In this document: positions 43,754 to 51,622 of the stretch, piece after piece | How the letters are laid out: every line of letters starts with the position of its first letter | Position numbering within the stretch: the first letter of the stretch is position 1 | Assembly: GCF_025457605.1 (NCBI RefSeq) | Contig: NZ_JAMZFY010000001.1 | Coordinates: 1,798,001-1,862,000, forward strand | Direction: 5' to 3' | Length of the DNA: 64,000 nt | From: Haloarcula laminariae | GTDB lineage: Archaea; Halobacteriota; Halobacteria; Halobacteriales; Haloarculaceae | The notes under the pieces: model-generated | Told to the model about the DNA's origin: nothing | Databases searched by the model: none | The model's input: only the letters and a program-made list of their open reading frames with translations | Program-made: the position numbers and the translations under genes

Positions 43754-44386
43754 TTAAAGTCCGCTCGCACTCGCGAGCGCCGTCAGGGCGTCGAAGCCCC
43801 GGAAGCCGTAGCCAAAGAGGACGGCGGCGGGGAGGGCGCCGACCACGGCGGCTTTCGGCAGGCTGAGTTCGTGGACGACGGCCGTCCCGACGATGTACAG
43901 CGCCGCGCCCCAGAGCGTGACGGCGACCCGCAGGGCCGGGAACGGGAGCCCCGCGACGACGCAGGGCGCCATCGCGTAGCACATCACCTGGACGGTCTCG
44001 CTGATGCCGCCCCGGTCCGGCGAACTGGGAACGAGCAGGAGCGTCTGTAACGCCGCGGTCAGGTGGACCGTAATCGGCGCGACGAAGACGATGATACCCA
44101 GGAGGGCGAGGACGGCGACGCCCGGCGAGAACCCGCTGATAGCGGGATAGGGGAACGGGCCGGTCGAGACGAGACCGCGGGCGGCGAGTTCGACCACGAG
44201 AAAGCGGCCCAGCTCCTCGACGAGGACGACCAGCGACGCGAAGACGAGCCCCGGCGCCTGGTCGCCCGGGGCGATACCGGTCCGGAAGAACCGGCGCGGC
44301 CGCCGGAGGACCTCCGCCCAGGCGCGCACGATGGCTACGGGCCCGCGGTCCCGTCCCGTGTCGGTGGTCTCGACCCACTGTGTCAC
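43754..44386 (-). CDS. YIP1 family membrane protein
   Basis: A 210-residue membrane protein with five hydrophobic segments of the YIP1 domain. The opening VRAWAEVLRRPRRFFRTGIAPGDQAPGLVFA is the typical entry of archaeal YIP1 proteins, and SETVQVMCYAMAPCVVAGLPFPAL is the conserved core loop. Function in archaea is unknown; eukaryotic YIP1 proteins act in membrane traffic, which is not implied here. It is in line with the small beta protein gene, 21 bp upstream of it. Confidence 0.87.
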   Translation of the reverse strand: MTQWVETTDTGRDRGPVAIVRAWAEVLRRPRRFFRTGIAPGDQAPGLVFASLVVLVEELGRFLVVELAARGLVSTGPFPYPAISGFSPGVAVLALLGIIVFVAPITVHLTAALQTLLLVPSSPDRGGISETVQVMCYAMAPCVVAGLPFPALRVAVTLWGAALYIVGTAVVHELSLPKAAVVGALPAAVLFGYGFRGFDALTALASASGL

Positions 44387-44467
44387 GACCGTGCGTGAGG
44401 GCTCGGCCAGTAAGAGAATTCCGAGTCGCGGTCGGCCGCACCACCGGCGGGCGAGCGCCCCGCCCGG

Positions 44468-45046
44468 TCAGTCGTCCGCGCCGACGTTCTCCACGCTCTC
44501 CAGACACGGCGGGTCGGGTTCGATGTTCGCGTACTGGACCGTCTCCTCGCCGAGCCTGGCGACGCGTTCCTCGATGCCCGCGTCGGTTATCTCACCGTTC
44601 TCGATGGCAGTGCGCGCCTTCGGGATGGCCGCCTGGTGGGGGATGACCCAGCAGTTGAGCGAGCGACAGACCGACCGGAGGTGGTCGAGCGCGGTGACGG
44701 GGAACCCCCCGCCGGCGACGGTGAGCAGGGCGACGGTCTTGTTCTCGAACTCGTCGAACCCGCAGTAGTCGAGCGCGTTCTTCAGGGGCGCGGAGTACGA
44801 CCCGTGGTAGACGGGGGTCCCGAGCAGAATCGAGTCGGCCGCGCGCACGGTCGCCTTCAGTTCGGGCGCGTCGCCGGCGTCGCGGGCGTCCGCGTCGAAG
44901 ACGGGCAGGTCGTACTCGCGGAGGTCGAACAGTTCGGTCGTCCCGCCGGCGTCCTCGGCCGCGTCGAGGGCCCGCGACACGGCGACGCGAGTGTAGCTCG
45001 TGTCGCGCAGACTGCCCACGACGCCGACCACGTGTGGTGGTGACAT
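44468..45046 (-). CDS. NADPH-dependent FMN reductase/flavodoxin-like
   Basis: A 192-residue flavodoxin-fold oxidoreductase. The phosphate-binding loop is VGVVGSLRDTSYTRVAV near the N-terminus and the flavin-contact block is GTPVYHGSYSAPLKNALDYCG. These fit NADPH:FMN reductases (SsuE/ArsH-like). Without a neighbouring monooxygenase the acceptor cannot be named. It starts at MSPPHVVGVVG, just before the first strand, and lies in line with mutY, which is upstream. Confidence 0.88.
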   Translation of the reverse strand: MSPPHVVGVVGSLRDTSYTRVAVSRALDAAEDAGGTTELFDLREYDLPVFDADARDAGDAPELKATVRAADSILLGTPVYHGSYSAPLKNALDYCGFDEFENKTVALLTVAGGGFPVTALDHLRSVCRSLNCWVIPHQAAIPKARTAIENGEITDAGIEERVARLGEETVQYANIEPDPPCLESVENVGADD

Positions 45047-45126
45047 GAGTGAAAGCAGACGGCGGCGGCCCAAAGTGGTAGCGGTCGGGCACACGGACCA
45101 GGCGCCATGGCCGGACGAGCGGGCGC

Positions 45127-46053
45127 TCAGCTCCGGAGGCTGGCGACGGGCTCGCCGCCGTCGTCGGTGACCGCGACGAGTTCGTCGTCCGCGAGGTCCG
45201 AGAGCAGGCCGCGCAGCCACTCGCGGCCGTACTCGCCGTCGGGCGCGTAGTCGACCCGGACGCGGGGGCCGAGTTCGTCCAGCGCGAGCTCGTCGTACTC
45301 GTTGAGGACGCTGATGACGCGTCCCCGGAACTGCCGGCGCGACCCCTCGAACTCGGGCTGGGTCGGTACGTCCGGCGCGGTGAAATCGCCCGACTGGTAG
45401 GCCGAACACCACTCGCGCCAGGGGCACTGGGCGCCGTCGCAGTCGGGCGTCTTCTCGCAGGCGACCCCGCCGAGTTCCATGATAGCGTTGTTCCAGACCT
45501 CGGACCGGCCAGCGGGCATGAGCCGTTGGGCCGTCGCCTCGAAATCGTCGTCGTCATCGGGCACGTCGAACGCGCGGTAGAGGACGCGCTTGACGTTCGT
45601 GTCCACCACGGCGTTCCCGTTGTTGAACGCGAAGGAGGCGACGGCGTTGGCGGTGTAGGGCCCGACGCCCATCAGCTCCGAGAGGCCGTCGGGGTCGGTC
45701 GGCCACTGCCCGTCGCGGTCTTCAGTCACCTGCCGGGCCGCCTCGTGGAGGTACTTCGCGCGGTTGTTGTACCCCAGCGAGTGGTCGGTCCAGAACCCCA
45801 CCACCTCGCCCCGCTCGGCGGCCGCGAGGTCCTCGACTGCGGGCCACCGCTCCAGGAAGTCCTCCCAGGCCGACACGACGCGGTCCAGTTGTGTCTGCTG
45901 GCTCATCACCTCCGAGACGAGTATCTCGTAGGGGTCGTCGATCCGGCGCCACGGGTAGTCGCGGTGGTCGGCCTCGTACCACTCGACGAGGGCGTCCTGT
46001 ACTGCCTCCAGGTCGTCCGGGAGGAAGTCGTCGTCTCCCGCCTGCTCACTCAT
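45127..46053 (-). CDS. mutY: A/G-specific adenine DNA glycosylase MutY
   Basis: A 308-residue base-excision repair enzyme that removes adenine opposite 8-oxoguanine. Catalytic Glu48 lies in LVSEVMSQQTQLDRV, the helix-hairpin-helix is LMGVGPYTANA (128-136) and the catalytic Asp151 is in VVDTNVKRV. The Fe-S cluster cysteines are Cys199, Cys205, Cys210 and Cys216. A short winged C-terminal domain replaces the bacterial NUDIX-like domain, as in other haloarchaea. The start matches the acidic N-tail (MSEQAGDDDFL). Confidence 0.95.
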   Translation of the reverse strand: MSEQAGDDDFLPDDLEAVQDALVEWYEADHRDYPWRRIDDPYEILVSEVMSQQTQLDRVVSAWEDFLERWPAVEDLAAAERGEVVGFWTDHSLGYNNRAKYLHEAARQVTEDRDGQWPTDPDGLSELMGVGPYTANAVASFAFNNGNAVVDTNVKRVLYRAFDVPDDDDDFEATAQRLMPAGRSEVWNNAIMELGGVACEKTPDCDGAQCPWREWCSAYQSGDFTAPDVPTQPEFEGSRRQFRGRVISVLNEYDELALDELGPRVRVDYAPDGEYGREWLRGLLSDLADDELVAVTDDGGEPVASLRS

Positions 46054-46170
46054 TGGCGGCCCTTTGCCCCTCGCTGATTTGTGTGTGGTGGTTGTGAGCG
46101 AAAACGGGTCCCCCGAGATTACACCCGCCCAGTCGCAAGGCGTTTTTGTGGGCTGGCCCTCCGAACGGGT

Positions 46171-46500
46171 ATGACCCTGGACGAGCTACAGGACGAGGTA
46201 CAGGACCGGTACACCGAACTCGACGAGGACCTGTCGGTGTCGCTGGACCGCGAGACGCGCAACGAACTGTCGATGCTTTCGGTCGCGCTGGACCCGGAGG
46301 ACACGGACGAACTCGTCCGGCGAGCGGTTCACATGCTGTTCCAGTCGACGGTCGAGCGCGGGACACTCGATTTCCACCTCCGGTCGGGCTTTGACTGCAC
46401 GTACGACGAGTACCTCTCGGGGATGACGTTCGACGAGATGGCCGGTGGCAACCAGTTCCCGCAGGCCCAGGACAAGGACGACCGGCGCTACCAGTTCTAG
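46171..46500 (+). CDS. Conserved haloarchaeal small helical protein
   Basis: A 109-residue soluble protein of unknown function. Residues 1-75 are mostly helical (LDELQDEVQDRYTELDEDLSVSL then ELSMLSVALDPEDTDELVRRAVHMLFQSTVERGTLD); the C-terminal part has FDCTYDEYLSGMTFDEMAGG and a polar tail. The fold is not recognisable, but the sequence is strongly gene-like. The ATG was chosen where the acidic helix begins. Its stop codon shares the CTAG tetranucleotide with the convergent MgtC-like gene. Confidence 0.75.
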   Translation: MTLDELQDEVQDRYTELDEDLSVSLDRETRNELSMLSVALDPEDTDELVRRAVHMLFQSTVERGTLDFHLRSGFDCTYDEYLSGMTFDEMAGGNQFPQAQDKDDRRYQF

Positions 46501-47765
46501 ACGAGCAATGCGACCGCGAGCAGGCTCGCGCCGCCGAGGACGACGGTGCTCCAGATGGCGACACGGCCCGCGAACCCGCGGTTCGGCCCCGGCGCGGTCA
46601 TGGCCGCCTTGACGGCGATGCTGGCCGCGGTCGCGAGGAGGATGGCGACCATCGCCGTCGTCTCACCGATGGCGCCGCCGCGGTAGAGGAGGACGGCCGA
46701 GGTGGTCGCGCCGGCGCTGGAGACCAGCCCGCTCAGCGCCGAGGTGGCGTACAGCCCGGCGGTGCCAAAGCGAGCGCTGGCGACACCGCCGACGACGACG
46801 ACGAGCAGGAAGACGCCGCCGAACGCGAGCACGTTCGCCAGCGAGAACGGGCTGACGAGCTCCATCTCGACTTCCTCCGACCAGTCTGCGGTGTAGGCCG
46901 CGACGGCGACGCTCCCGAGGATGACCGCCGCGAGCGGGAGCAGCGGCGACACGAGGAGGCCGCTCTCGACGGTGAAGACAACCGTAATCAGGAGGTTCCG
47001 AAGCGCCATCGCCGCGTCGGCCAGCAGGATAGCCGCGACGGCGTAGGACGTGGCGGCGGGCTCCTGGCGGACGTGGTCTATCATCGTCCCGACGACGGCC
47101 GTCGAGGAGGCCAGCCCGCCGAAAAAGCCGGTGACGGCGATGCCGCGTCCGCCGTAGGTCTGGACGACGGCGTAGTTGACGAAGCCGATACCGGCGACGA
47201 AGACGACCATGAGCCAGACGACGCGCAGTTCGATGGTCACGCTGAGGATGTCGCCGGGGAGCCGCACGGGGTCGGCCGGCAACAGCGGGTAGATGACGAA
47301 GGCGAGGATGGCGAACTCCGTCCCCGACCGCAACTCCTGCTTGCTCAGCCCCCAGGCGAAGCTGTGGAGCTCCCGCTTCAGGACGAGCAACAGCGACGAG
47401 AAGACGGCGACGGTCACGCCCTCGAGGATGTACCCCGCGGCGACGACCGCCCCGACGCCGTAGGCCACGAGCAGTGAGACGGACGTGGTCAGCGACAGCG
47501 TCGGTTCCTCCTCCCTGAGCCCCTGGACGGCGAGCAGTATCCCCTGGACGATGACCAACACCCCGCCCAGCGTGAGCAGGGTGTCACGCCCGGTGACGGT
47601 GAAGACCGCGGCCAGGAGGCTCACCAGTGCGAACGTCCGGATGCCCGCGGACTTCTGGGACCACTCCCGTTCGAGGCCGAGGAACATCCCCAGCGCGCCC
47701 GCGAGCAGGATACGCAGGACGCCCGCGTCTATCCCGAGGGCCGCCAGCTGTATCGGAGTCGCCAC
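46497..47765 (-). CDS. MgtC/SapB-DUF4010 integral membrane protein
   Basis: A 422-residue membrane protein: an MgtC-like N-terminal part (ALGMFLGLEREWSQKSAGIRTFALVSLLA, the conserved ER-x-K...RT block) fused to a DUF4010 C-terminal region with many spans. MgtC proteins modulate membrane potential or Mg2+-related physiology in bacteria; the role in archaea is not known. Translation starts at GTG (VATPIQL...) at 47765, chosen because the frame upstream is not protein-like and a TATA-like box lies 28 bp upstream. It is divergent from the second AI-2E permease gene. Confidence 0.87.
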   Translation of the reverse strand: MATPIQLAALGIDAGVLRILLAGALGMFLGLEREWSQKSAGIRTFALVSLLAAVFTVTGRDTLLTLGGVLVIVQGILLAVQGLREEEPTLSLTTSVSLLVAYGVGAVVAAGYILEGVTVAVFSSLLLVLKRELHSFAWGLSKQELRSGTEFAILAFVIYPLLPADPVRLPGDILSVTIELRVVWLMVVFVAGIGFVNYAVVQTYGGRGIAVTGFFGGLASSTAVVGTMIDHVRQEPAATSYAVAAILLADAAMALRNLLITVVFTVESGLLVSPLLPLAAVILGSVAVAAYTADWSEEVEMELVSPFSLANVLAFGGVFLLVVVVGGVASARFGTAGLYATSALSGLVSSAGATTSAVLLYRGGAIGETTAMVAILLATAASIAVKAAMTAPGPNRGFAGRVAIWSTVVLGGASLLAVALLV

Positions 47766-47788
47766 ACGGGCACTACGACGCGAGGGGA

Positions 47789-47796
47789 CTAATACT
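47789..47796 (-). promoter_or_regulatory. TATA-like box of the MgtC/DUF4010 gene
   Basis: The minus strand reads AGTATTAG centred 28 bp before the GTG start, the spacing of a leaderless transcript, and it supports the GTG choice. Confidence 0.5.
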
Positions 47797-47819
47797 GGTG
47801 GCTGTAAATTCGTCAAGAT

Positions 47820-47835
47820 ATTCGCGGTAGCGAAT
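47820..47835. repeat. Inverted repeat in the divergent promoter region
   Basis: ATTCGC and GCGAAT separated by GGTA form a perfect 6-bp inverted repeat in the 152-bp space between two divergent membrane-protein genes. It could be a regulator site; no regulator is identified. Confidence 0.35.
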
Positions 47836-47917
47836 TCCTTCAGTGTGGTACAGCCGCCAGTAGACCACCCTCCGGCCGACAGGGTATCTTTTTCTTTCCC
47901 CAGTCGAACCCCGTAAC

Positions 47918-49165
47918 ATGGCTGAGTACGACGTGGATATCGACTGGCCACGTGCGTTCTGGATTGGCTTTGGCGTCGTGCTGGCTGCCGTGATGCTGTT
48001 CGTTACGTACTCGTTCATCGGCACGTTCGTCTTCGGCGTCTTCATCTACTACGCGACGCGGCCGCTGTACCGCCGGGTCCAGCGCCGGGTGAGACAGCGG
48101 ACGGTGTCGGCGCTGCTCTCGCTGTTCCTGCTCGCGCTCCCGGTGCTCGCACTGCTGTACTACACCATCGCCATCGCCGTCCAGGAGTTCACCCGGTTCG
48201 CCCAGACGACGGACGTCGGGCCCTACGCCGACGCCGTCGAGCCGTATATCAACGTCTCCGAGGTCGTCCAGAACCCCCAGGCCCTCCTCTCGGACGCCGC
48301 CGGCCCCGGAACGATCGTCGACACGCTGGGGCAGTTCGTCGGCTACCTCGGCGTCGTCGGCACGGGGCTGGTCCACGCGTTCGTGATGTTCGCGCTCGCG
48401 TTCTACCTGCTCCGGGACGGCCCGCGGCTCGCCGAGTGGGGCAAGCGGTTTCTCGACCGCCGCGGGGTGCTCGACCGGTACTTCCACGAGGTCGACCGGA
48501 GCTTCCACAAGGTGTTCTACGGGAACATCCTGAACGCCATCGTCACCGGCGCCATCGGGGCTATCGCGTTCAGCCTCGTCGACTTCGCCGCACCGGCCGG
48601 CTTCGCGGTGCCGTACCCGGCCCTGACGGGACTGCTCGCGGGCGCGGCGAGTCTCATCCCCATCATCGGGATGAAGATAGTCTACGTGCCGATGGCGCTG
48701 TATCTCGCCGTCGACGCGGGCCTCGACGGCGGGGAGTGGGGGTTCGTCGCGCTGTTCGTCGGCGTCGCGTTCGTCGTCGTGGACACGATACCGGACCTCG
48801 TCGTCCGGCCGTACGTCTCGGGCGGGGGCTCGCTCCCGCTGGGCCCGTTCGGGCGGCGCGAGCCGGCGCCGGAGCGCGACTCGAACCCCGGGCTCCACAC
48901 GGGGACGCTGATGTTCGCCTACGTCCTGGGGCCGTTCCTCTTTGGCTGGTACGGGCTCTTTCTCGCGCCGATGATTCTGGTGCTGGTCGCTCACTTCGCC
49001 AGAACCGTCCTCCCGGTCATCGTCGAGGGGGAGGCTCCGCCCACCGGCATCGACCCGACGAACCTGGTAGGCGAGGAAGTGGGTGACCCGGAGGTGGACA
49101 ACGTGACAGACACGAAGCGGAGCGACGACGCGGCGCCTACGTCGGGTACCGAGGAGCTTTCCTAG
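47918..49165 (+). CDS. AI-2E/PerM family membrane permease (second copy)
   Basis: A 415-residue paralog of the protein at 994-2136, with the same arrangement: two spans, the soluble region (GPYADAVEPYINVSEVVQNPQALLSD), and the bundle with FYLLRDGPRLAEW, FYGNILNAI and YPALTGLLAGAASLIPIIGMK. Unlike its relative it has a 25-residue Pro/Gly/Arg insert before the last spans (GGGSLPLGPFGRREPAPERDS) and a 50-residue acidic tail. The substrate is unknown. A T-rich box (TATCTTTTTC) lies about 26-30 bp upstream of the ATG. Its TAG shares CTAG with the convergent padR gene. Confidence 0.88.
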   Translation: MAEYDVDIDWPRAFWIGFGVVLAAVMLFVTYSFIGTFVFGVFIYYATRPLYRRVQRRVRQRTVSALLSLFLLALPVLALLYYTIAIAVQEFTRFAQTTDVGPYADAVEPYINVSEVVQNPQALLSDAAGPGTIVDTLGQFVGYLGVVGTGLVHAFVMFALAFYLLRDGPRLAEWGKRFLDRRGVLDRYFHEVDRSFHKVFYGNILNAIVTGAIGAIAFSLVDFAAPAGFAVPYPALTGLLAGAASLIPIIGMKIVYVPMALYLAVDAGLDGGEWGFVALFVGVAFVVVDTIPDLVVRPYVSGGGSLPLGPFGRREPAPERDSNPGLHTGTLMFAYVLGPFLFGWYGLFLAPMILVLVAHFARTVLPVIVEGEAPPTGIDPTNLVGEEVGDPEVDNVTDTKRSDDAAPTSGTEELS

Positions 49166-49449
49166 GCGTCCGCCTCGGTGTTGACGTACTGGTTCTCCCA
49201 GTCGCGGCGGGCGTCGAGTTCACGGCGGCCCCGGCGGGTCAGTGTGTAGAAGTTGGTCCGGCGGTCGCGCTGGCCCTTCTCGACGAGCCCCTTATCGACA
49301 AGGGTGTCGAGGTTGGGGTAGAGACGGCCGTGGTGAATCTCCTTCTCGTAGTACATCTCCAGCTCCTCCTTGATAGCGAGCCCGTGTGGCTCCTCGTGGC
49401 CGGAGATGACGTAGAGGAGATCGCGCTGAAAGCCGGTCAAGTCGTGCAT
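49162..49449 (-). CDS. PadR family transcriptional regulator (RosR-like)
   Basis: A 95-residue winged-helix regulator. LTGFQRDLLYVISGHEEPHGLAIKEELEMYY is the HTH start and HHGRLYPNLDTLVDKGLVEKGQ the recognition helix and wing of PadR proteins. It strongly resembles my recollection of RosR, the oxidative-stress PadR regulator of Halobacterium, but I cannot align it here. The ATG MHDLTGF was chosen over an upstream one because the latter precedes non-conserved residues. A perfect palindrome sits next to its TATA-like box, suggesting autoregulation. Its stop overlaps that of the convergent permease. Confidence 0.88.
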   Translation of the reverse strand: MHDLTGFQRDLLYVISGHEEPHGLAIKEELEMYYEKEIHHGRLYPNLDTLVDKGLVEKGQRDRRTNFYTLTRRGRRELDARRDWENQYVNTEADA

Positions 49450-49473
49450 CGTCTGCTCTCGTTCACATATCAG

Positions 49474-49493
49474 GGTTCGAACCATTTAAATAT
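49474..49493 (-). promoter_or_regulatory. Promoter of the PadR gene with a perfect 10-bp palindrome
   Basis: GGTTCGAACC (49474-49483) is a perfect palindrome directly adjoining an A/T-rich TATA-like ATTTAAATA (49484-49492), about 35-40 bp upstream of the chosen ATG. An operator that blocks RNA polymerase or TBP access is the natural reading; the binding protein is unproven. Confidence 0.5.
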
Positions 49494-49659
49494 GTCGGAT
49501 TGTCGAGCTTCGGACAGCGGTGGCTGAGCGAGACAGTCCGCAGTGCCCTCGGAGCGACAGAAGGCATATATCGACCGATTCGGCGGACCGGTCAGTTTTC
49601 GTTCACGAGATGCGCCGAACCGTCGGTGGTGTTATCTACCGGCGAAACCATTTATCGAT

Positions 49660-49935
49660 ATGACAGAAAAGACGCTGTTCGAAAGCGAACAGCTGATGGG
49701 ACGGGACGCCGTCGCGGACTACCTCCGGACGCTCGCGGACTCGCTGGAGTCCGGTTCCGACGTGACGCTGCGGGCGGGCGAGCAGTCCGTGACCATGCAT
49801 CCGCCGAGCGAGGTCGAGTTCGAGGTCACGGCCGAGCGCGAGGGACCGACGGACGGGGACGGCGAACTCAGCATCGAGGTCGAACTGGAGTGGCCCGAGA
49901 ACGCGAGTCAGGGCGGCGGCCTCTCCATCGAGTAG
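49660..49935 (+). CDS. Amphi-Trp domain protein
   Basis: A 91-residue acidic protein of the amphi-Trp family (named for its short Trp-containing ending). The layout is as expected: an N-terminal helix containing SEQLMGRDAVADYLRTLADSLES, then strands (VTLRAGEQSVTMHPP, EFEVTAERE) and the end ELSIEVELEWPENA. The family is frequent in haloarchaea, of unknown function, and often stands alone. The ATG at 49660 was chosen as the start of the typical N-terminal helix. The next coding sequence is 393 bp away. Confidence 0.82.
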   Translation: MTEKTLFESEQLMGRDAVADYLRTLADSLESGSDVTLRAGEQSVTMHPPSEVEFEVTAEREGPTDGDGELSIEVELEWPENASQGGGLSIE

Positions 49936-50072
49936 TCCACGCGGCGATTCCAGGCCGCAAACTGGCTGCGGCGAACAGCCGGACGAACGGACAGCGTGCC
50001 TCTCGTCGTGAGTCCAGACGAGCCACGGATGCGGCTGCGAAGCTATTTGAGTGTTTCAGCGAAGTAAGTGGA

Positions 50073-50099
50073 AAGCGGCCGCCGAAAATGCGGCCGCTT
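50073..50099. repeat. Perfect 10-bp hairpin with 7-nt loop
   Basis: AAGCGGCCGC (50073-50082) pairs exactly with GCGGCCGCTT (50090-50099) across loop 50083-50089. The stem is highly stable and self-complementary in its core, so it could also be a protein-binding palindrome. Confidence 0.6.
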
Positions 50100-50121
50100 G
50101 CCGCCCTGAATTGGTCCCCGC

Positions 50122-50151
50122 TGACGCTTCGGCCCTCCAAGCGAAGCGTCA
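50122..50151. repeat. Perfect 10-bp hairpin with 10-nt loop
   Basis: TGACGCTTCG (50122-50131) pairs exactly with CGAAGCGTCA (50142-50151) across a 10-nt pyrimidine/purine loop (50132-50141). Confidence 0.6.
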
Positions 50152-50245
50152 TCAGGAGAGTAGAGAGTGAGTGACTTAAAAGTACCGGCCCGCGTTCGAT
50201 GTGGCACATATCTGAAACGTTTATGGCTCGTATCGAGCGACCGGA

Positions 50246-50328
50246 ACGAGGTGAGGACGGGGGTGGTCCCAGCTCTAGCAGTAGCTCCTCGTACGGCTAC
50301 TCCGCGAAACCGGGGCGGAGTCCGACCC
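50246..50328 (+). ncRNA. Candidate small RNA with its own promoter
   Basis: A TATA-like TTTATG (50220-50225) preceded by a GAAAC element predicts a transcript starting near 50246-50250 in a place without coding capacity. The predicted RNA can fold: GGAC/GTCC (50255-50269), AGTAGC/GCTACT (50280-50301) and ACTCCGC/GCGGAGT (50299-50321), the last two overlapping by three bases and so mutually exclusive. I could not match it to SRP, RNase P or C/D or H/ACA families. It ends against the convergent chorismate mutase gene. Confidence 0.35.
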
Positions 50329-50616
50329 TCAACGGCTCTCGCGCTGTTCGACCTTGTTCAGCTCGATGAGCAGGCGAAAAGTCGCCTTCACCAGGTTCGC
50401 GTCGACGTCGAACTGCTCCGCGTTCTCGCCGGCGCGGTCCATCACGGCCTGTTCCTGTGACTCGTCGGTCGTCGGCAACCCCTGCTCCGCCTTGACCTGC
50501 GCGATGGTGTCGGCCACGTAGGTCCGCTGGGCTATCTTCTCGACGATTTCGCGGTCGATAGTGCGTATCTCTTCTCGCAGTTCGTCCAGTGACATCTCCT
50601 CGGGGTTCGAGCTCAT
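50329..50616 (-). CDS. Chorismate mutase (AroH/AroQ type)
   Basis: A 95-residue all-helical AroQ-type enzyme converting chorismate to prephenate, in the phenylalanine and tyrosine pathway. The first helix (LDELREEIRTIDREIVEKIAQRTYVADTIAQVKAEQG) carries the active-site Arg and Lys; ESQEQAVMDRAGENAEQF and LVKATFRLLIELNKVEQR complete the fold. Its ATG overlaps the stop of the upstream shikimate kinase gene (ATGA), so they are an operon and act in the same pathway. Confidence 0.93.
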   Translation of the reverse strand: MSSNPEEMSLDELREEIRTIDREIVEKIAQRTYVADTIAQVKAEQGLPTTDESQEQAVMDRAGENAEQFDVDANLVKATFRLLIELNKVEQRESR

Positions 50617-51485
50617 ACTGTCTGTGTTCCCTCAGTTTGCGTGGTCGTCAACAAGGTTCTACCGGGCCGATCGTCCCAGTACTCCCTGACCTGTTCGAGC
50701 GCCTCGCGCTCGCCGACGGCGGTGAACGACGGGCCGGTGCCCGAGAGCGAGACGCCCTCGACCTGTGCGATGCCCTCGACGATGGGCTCGCTGTCGAACC
50801 CAAGCGCCGCACAGAAGGCCAGCCCGTTGACCGTCATCGCCCGCCGGTAGTCCCCGTCGAGCGCGAGCTCCTCGACCAGCCGGGCCATCGGAGCTATCTG
50901 CCGGCAGCGCTCGACGTCCGCGTCCGCCGAGAATGACTGCTCGGGCGGCGTCCAGACCAGCACGTCCCAGTCGACGGCCTCGCGGGCGAGCAGGTCGTCG
51001 GCGTCGTTGTCCGTGACGGTGACGCCGCCCAGCATCGACGCCGAGGCGTCGTCGAAGGCACCGGTTATCGTGACGCCCACGTCGCGGGCGGCCATCACGC
51101 CCAGCCGCGCCATGTCCTCGCGGGTCATCCGGTCGATGGCGTCGAGGGCGTCGAGCGTCGCCATCACGGTGGCGTTGGCCGCCGCGCTCGAACTCTTGAG
51201 CCCGGAGGCCATCGGCACCTCGCTCTCGGTGCGAACCGTCCCGCCCGACACCGCCGGCATCCCCACCGCGCCGCCGTGGGCGTCGATGACGTACTCGACG
51301 CAGCGCTCGACCAGCCGCGTGTCCGCGTCGGGCGCGTCAGCGACCTCGCCGGTCACGTCCTCCCGGTCCGTGAACAGCGTCACGGTCGCGGTGGTGTACT
51401 CGTCGATGGCGAACGCCGCCCCCCGCCCCGTCGCCAGCGCGTTCAGGACCGTCCCGGCAGCCGGCGCTCGTGCTGTACCTTCCAT
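50613..51485 (-). CDS. aroK: Archaeal shikimate kinase (GHMP family)
   Basis: A 290-residue GHMP-fold kinase that phosphorylates shikimate, the archaeal replacement of bacterial AroK. The ATP-binding motif VPMASGLKSSSAAANA lies at residues 90-105, and the C-terminal LSGTGPSFTAVG is the third GHMP motif. The gene precedes chorismate mutase with an overlapping start/stop. Distinguished from homoserine kinase by gene order and by the N-terminal GTVLNALATGRGAAFAID block. The substrate assignment relies on family knowledge. Confidence 0.92.
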   Translation of the reverse strand: MEGTARAPAAGTVLNALATGRGAAFAIDEYTTATVTLFTDREDVTGEVADAPDADTRLVERCVEYVIDAHGGAVGMPAVSGGTVRTESEVPMASGLKSSSAAANATVMATLDALDAIDRMTREDMARLGVMAARDVGVTITGAFDDASASMLGGVTVTDNDADDLLAREAVDWDVLVWTPPEQSFSADADVERCRQIAPMARLVEELALDGDYRRAMTVNGLAFCAALGFDSEPIVEGIAQVEGVSLSGTGPSFTAVGEREALEQVREYWDDRPGRTLLTTTQTEGTQTV

Positions 51486-51622
51486 CGCTCCACTCTCCCG
51501 GCCGCCGGTATTTACTATCTGCGAAAGCGGATACGGGCGAGCCGGCCTGCCGCCGCTTGCGTACGACCAACAAACCGGACGGTCATCGGTACACTCACGT
51601 CGCCGTCTGGTAACCGTCTGGT

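Larger units (their letters stand above)
49936..50328. other. 393-bp non-coding stretch with stacked inverted repeats
   Basis: I see no plausible protein gene on either strand in this stretch, the longest gap in the window. It contains inverted repeats at 49954-49972, 49976-49981/50032-50037, 50002-50022, 50073-50099 and 50122-50151, the last two with perfect 10-bp stems, and a promoter-like box at 50217-50225. Some may be terminators for the flanking genes; others may belong to RNA. Confidence 0.6.

Noticed and set aside
49954-50151. Possible RNase P RNA or SRP RNA in the structured gap
   Set aside because: The conserved GAGGAAAGUC-type core of RNase P RNA and the GGAA-tetraloop helix of SRP RNA were not found on either strand.
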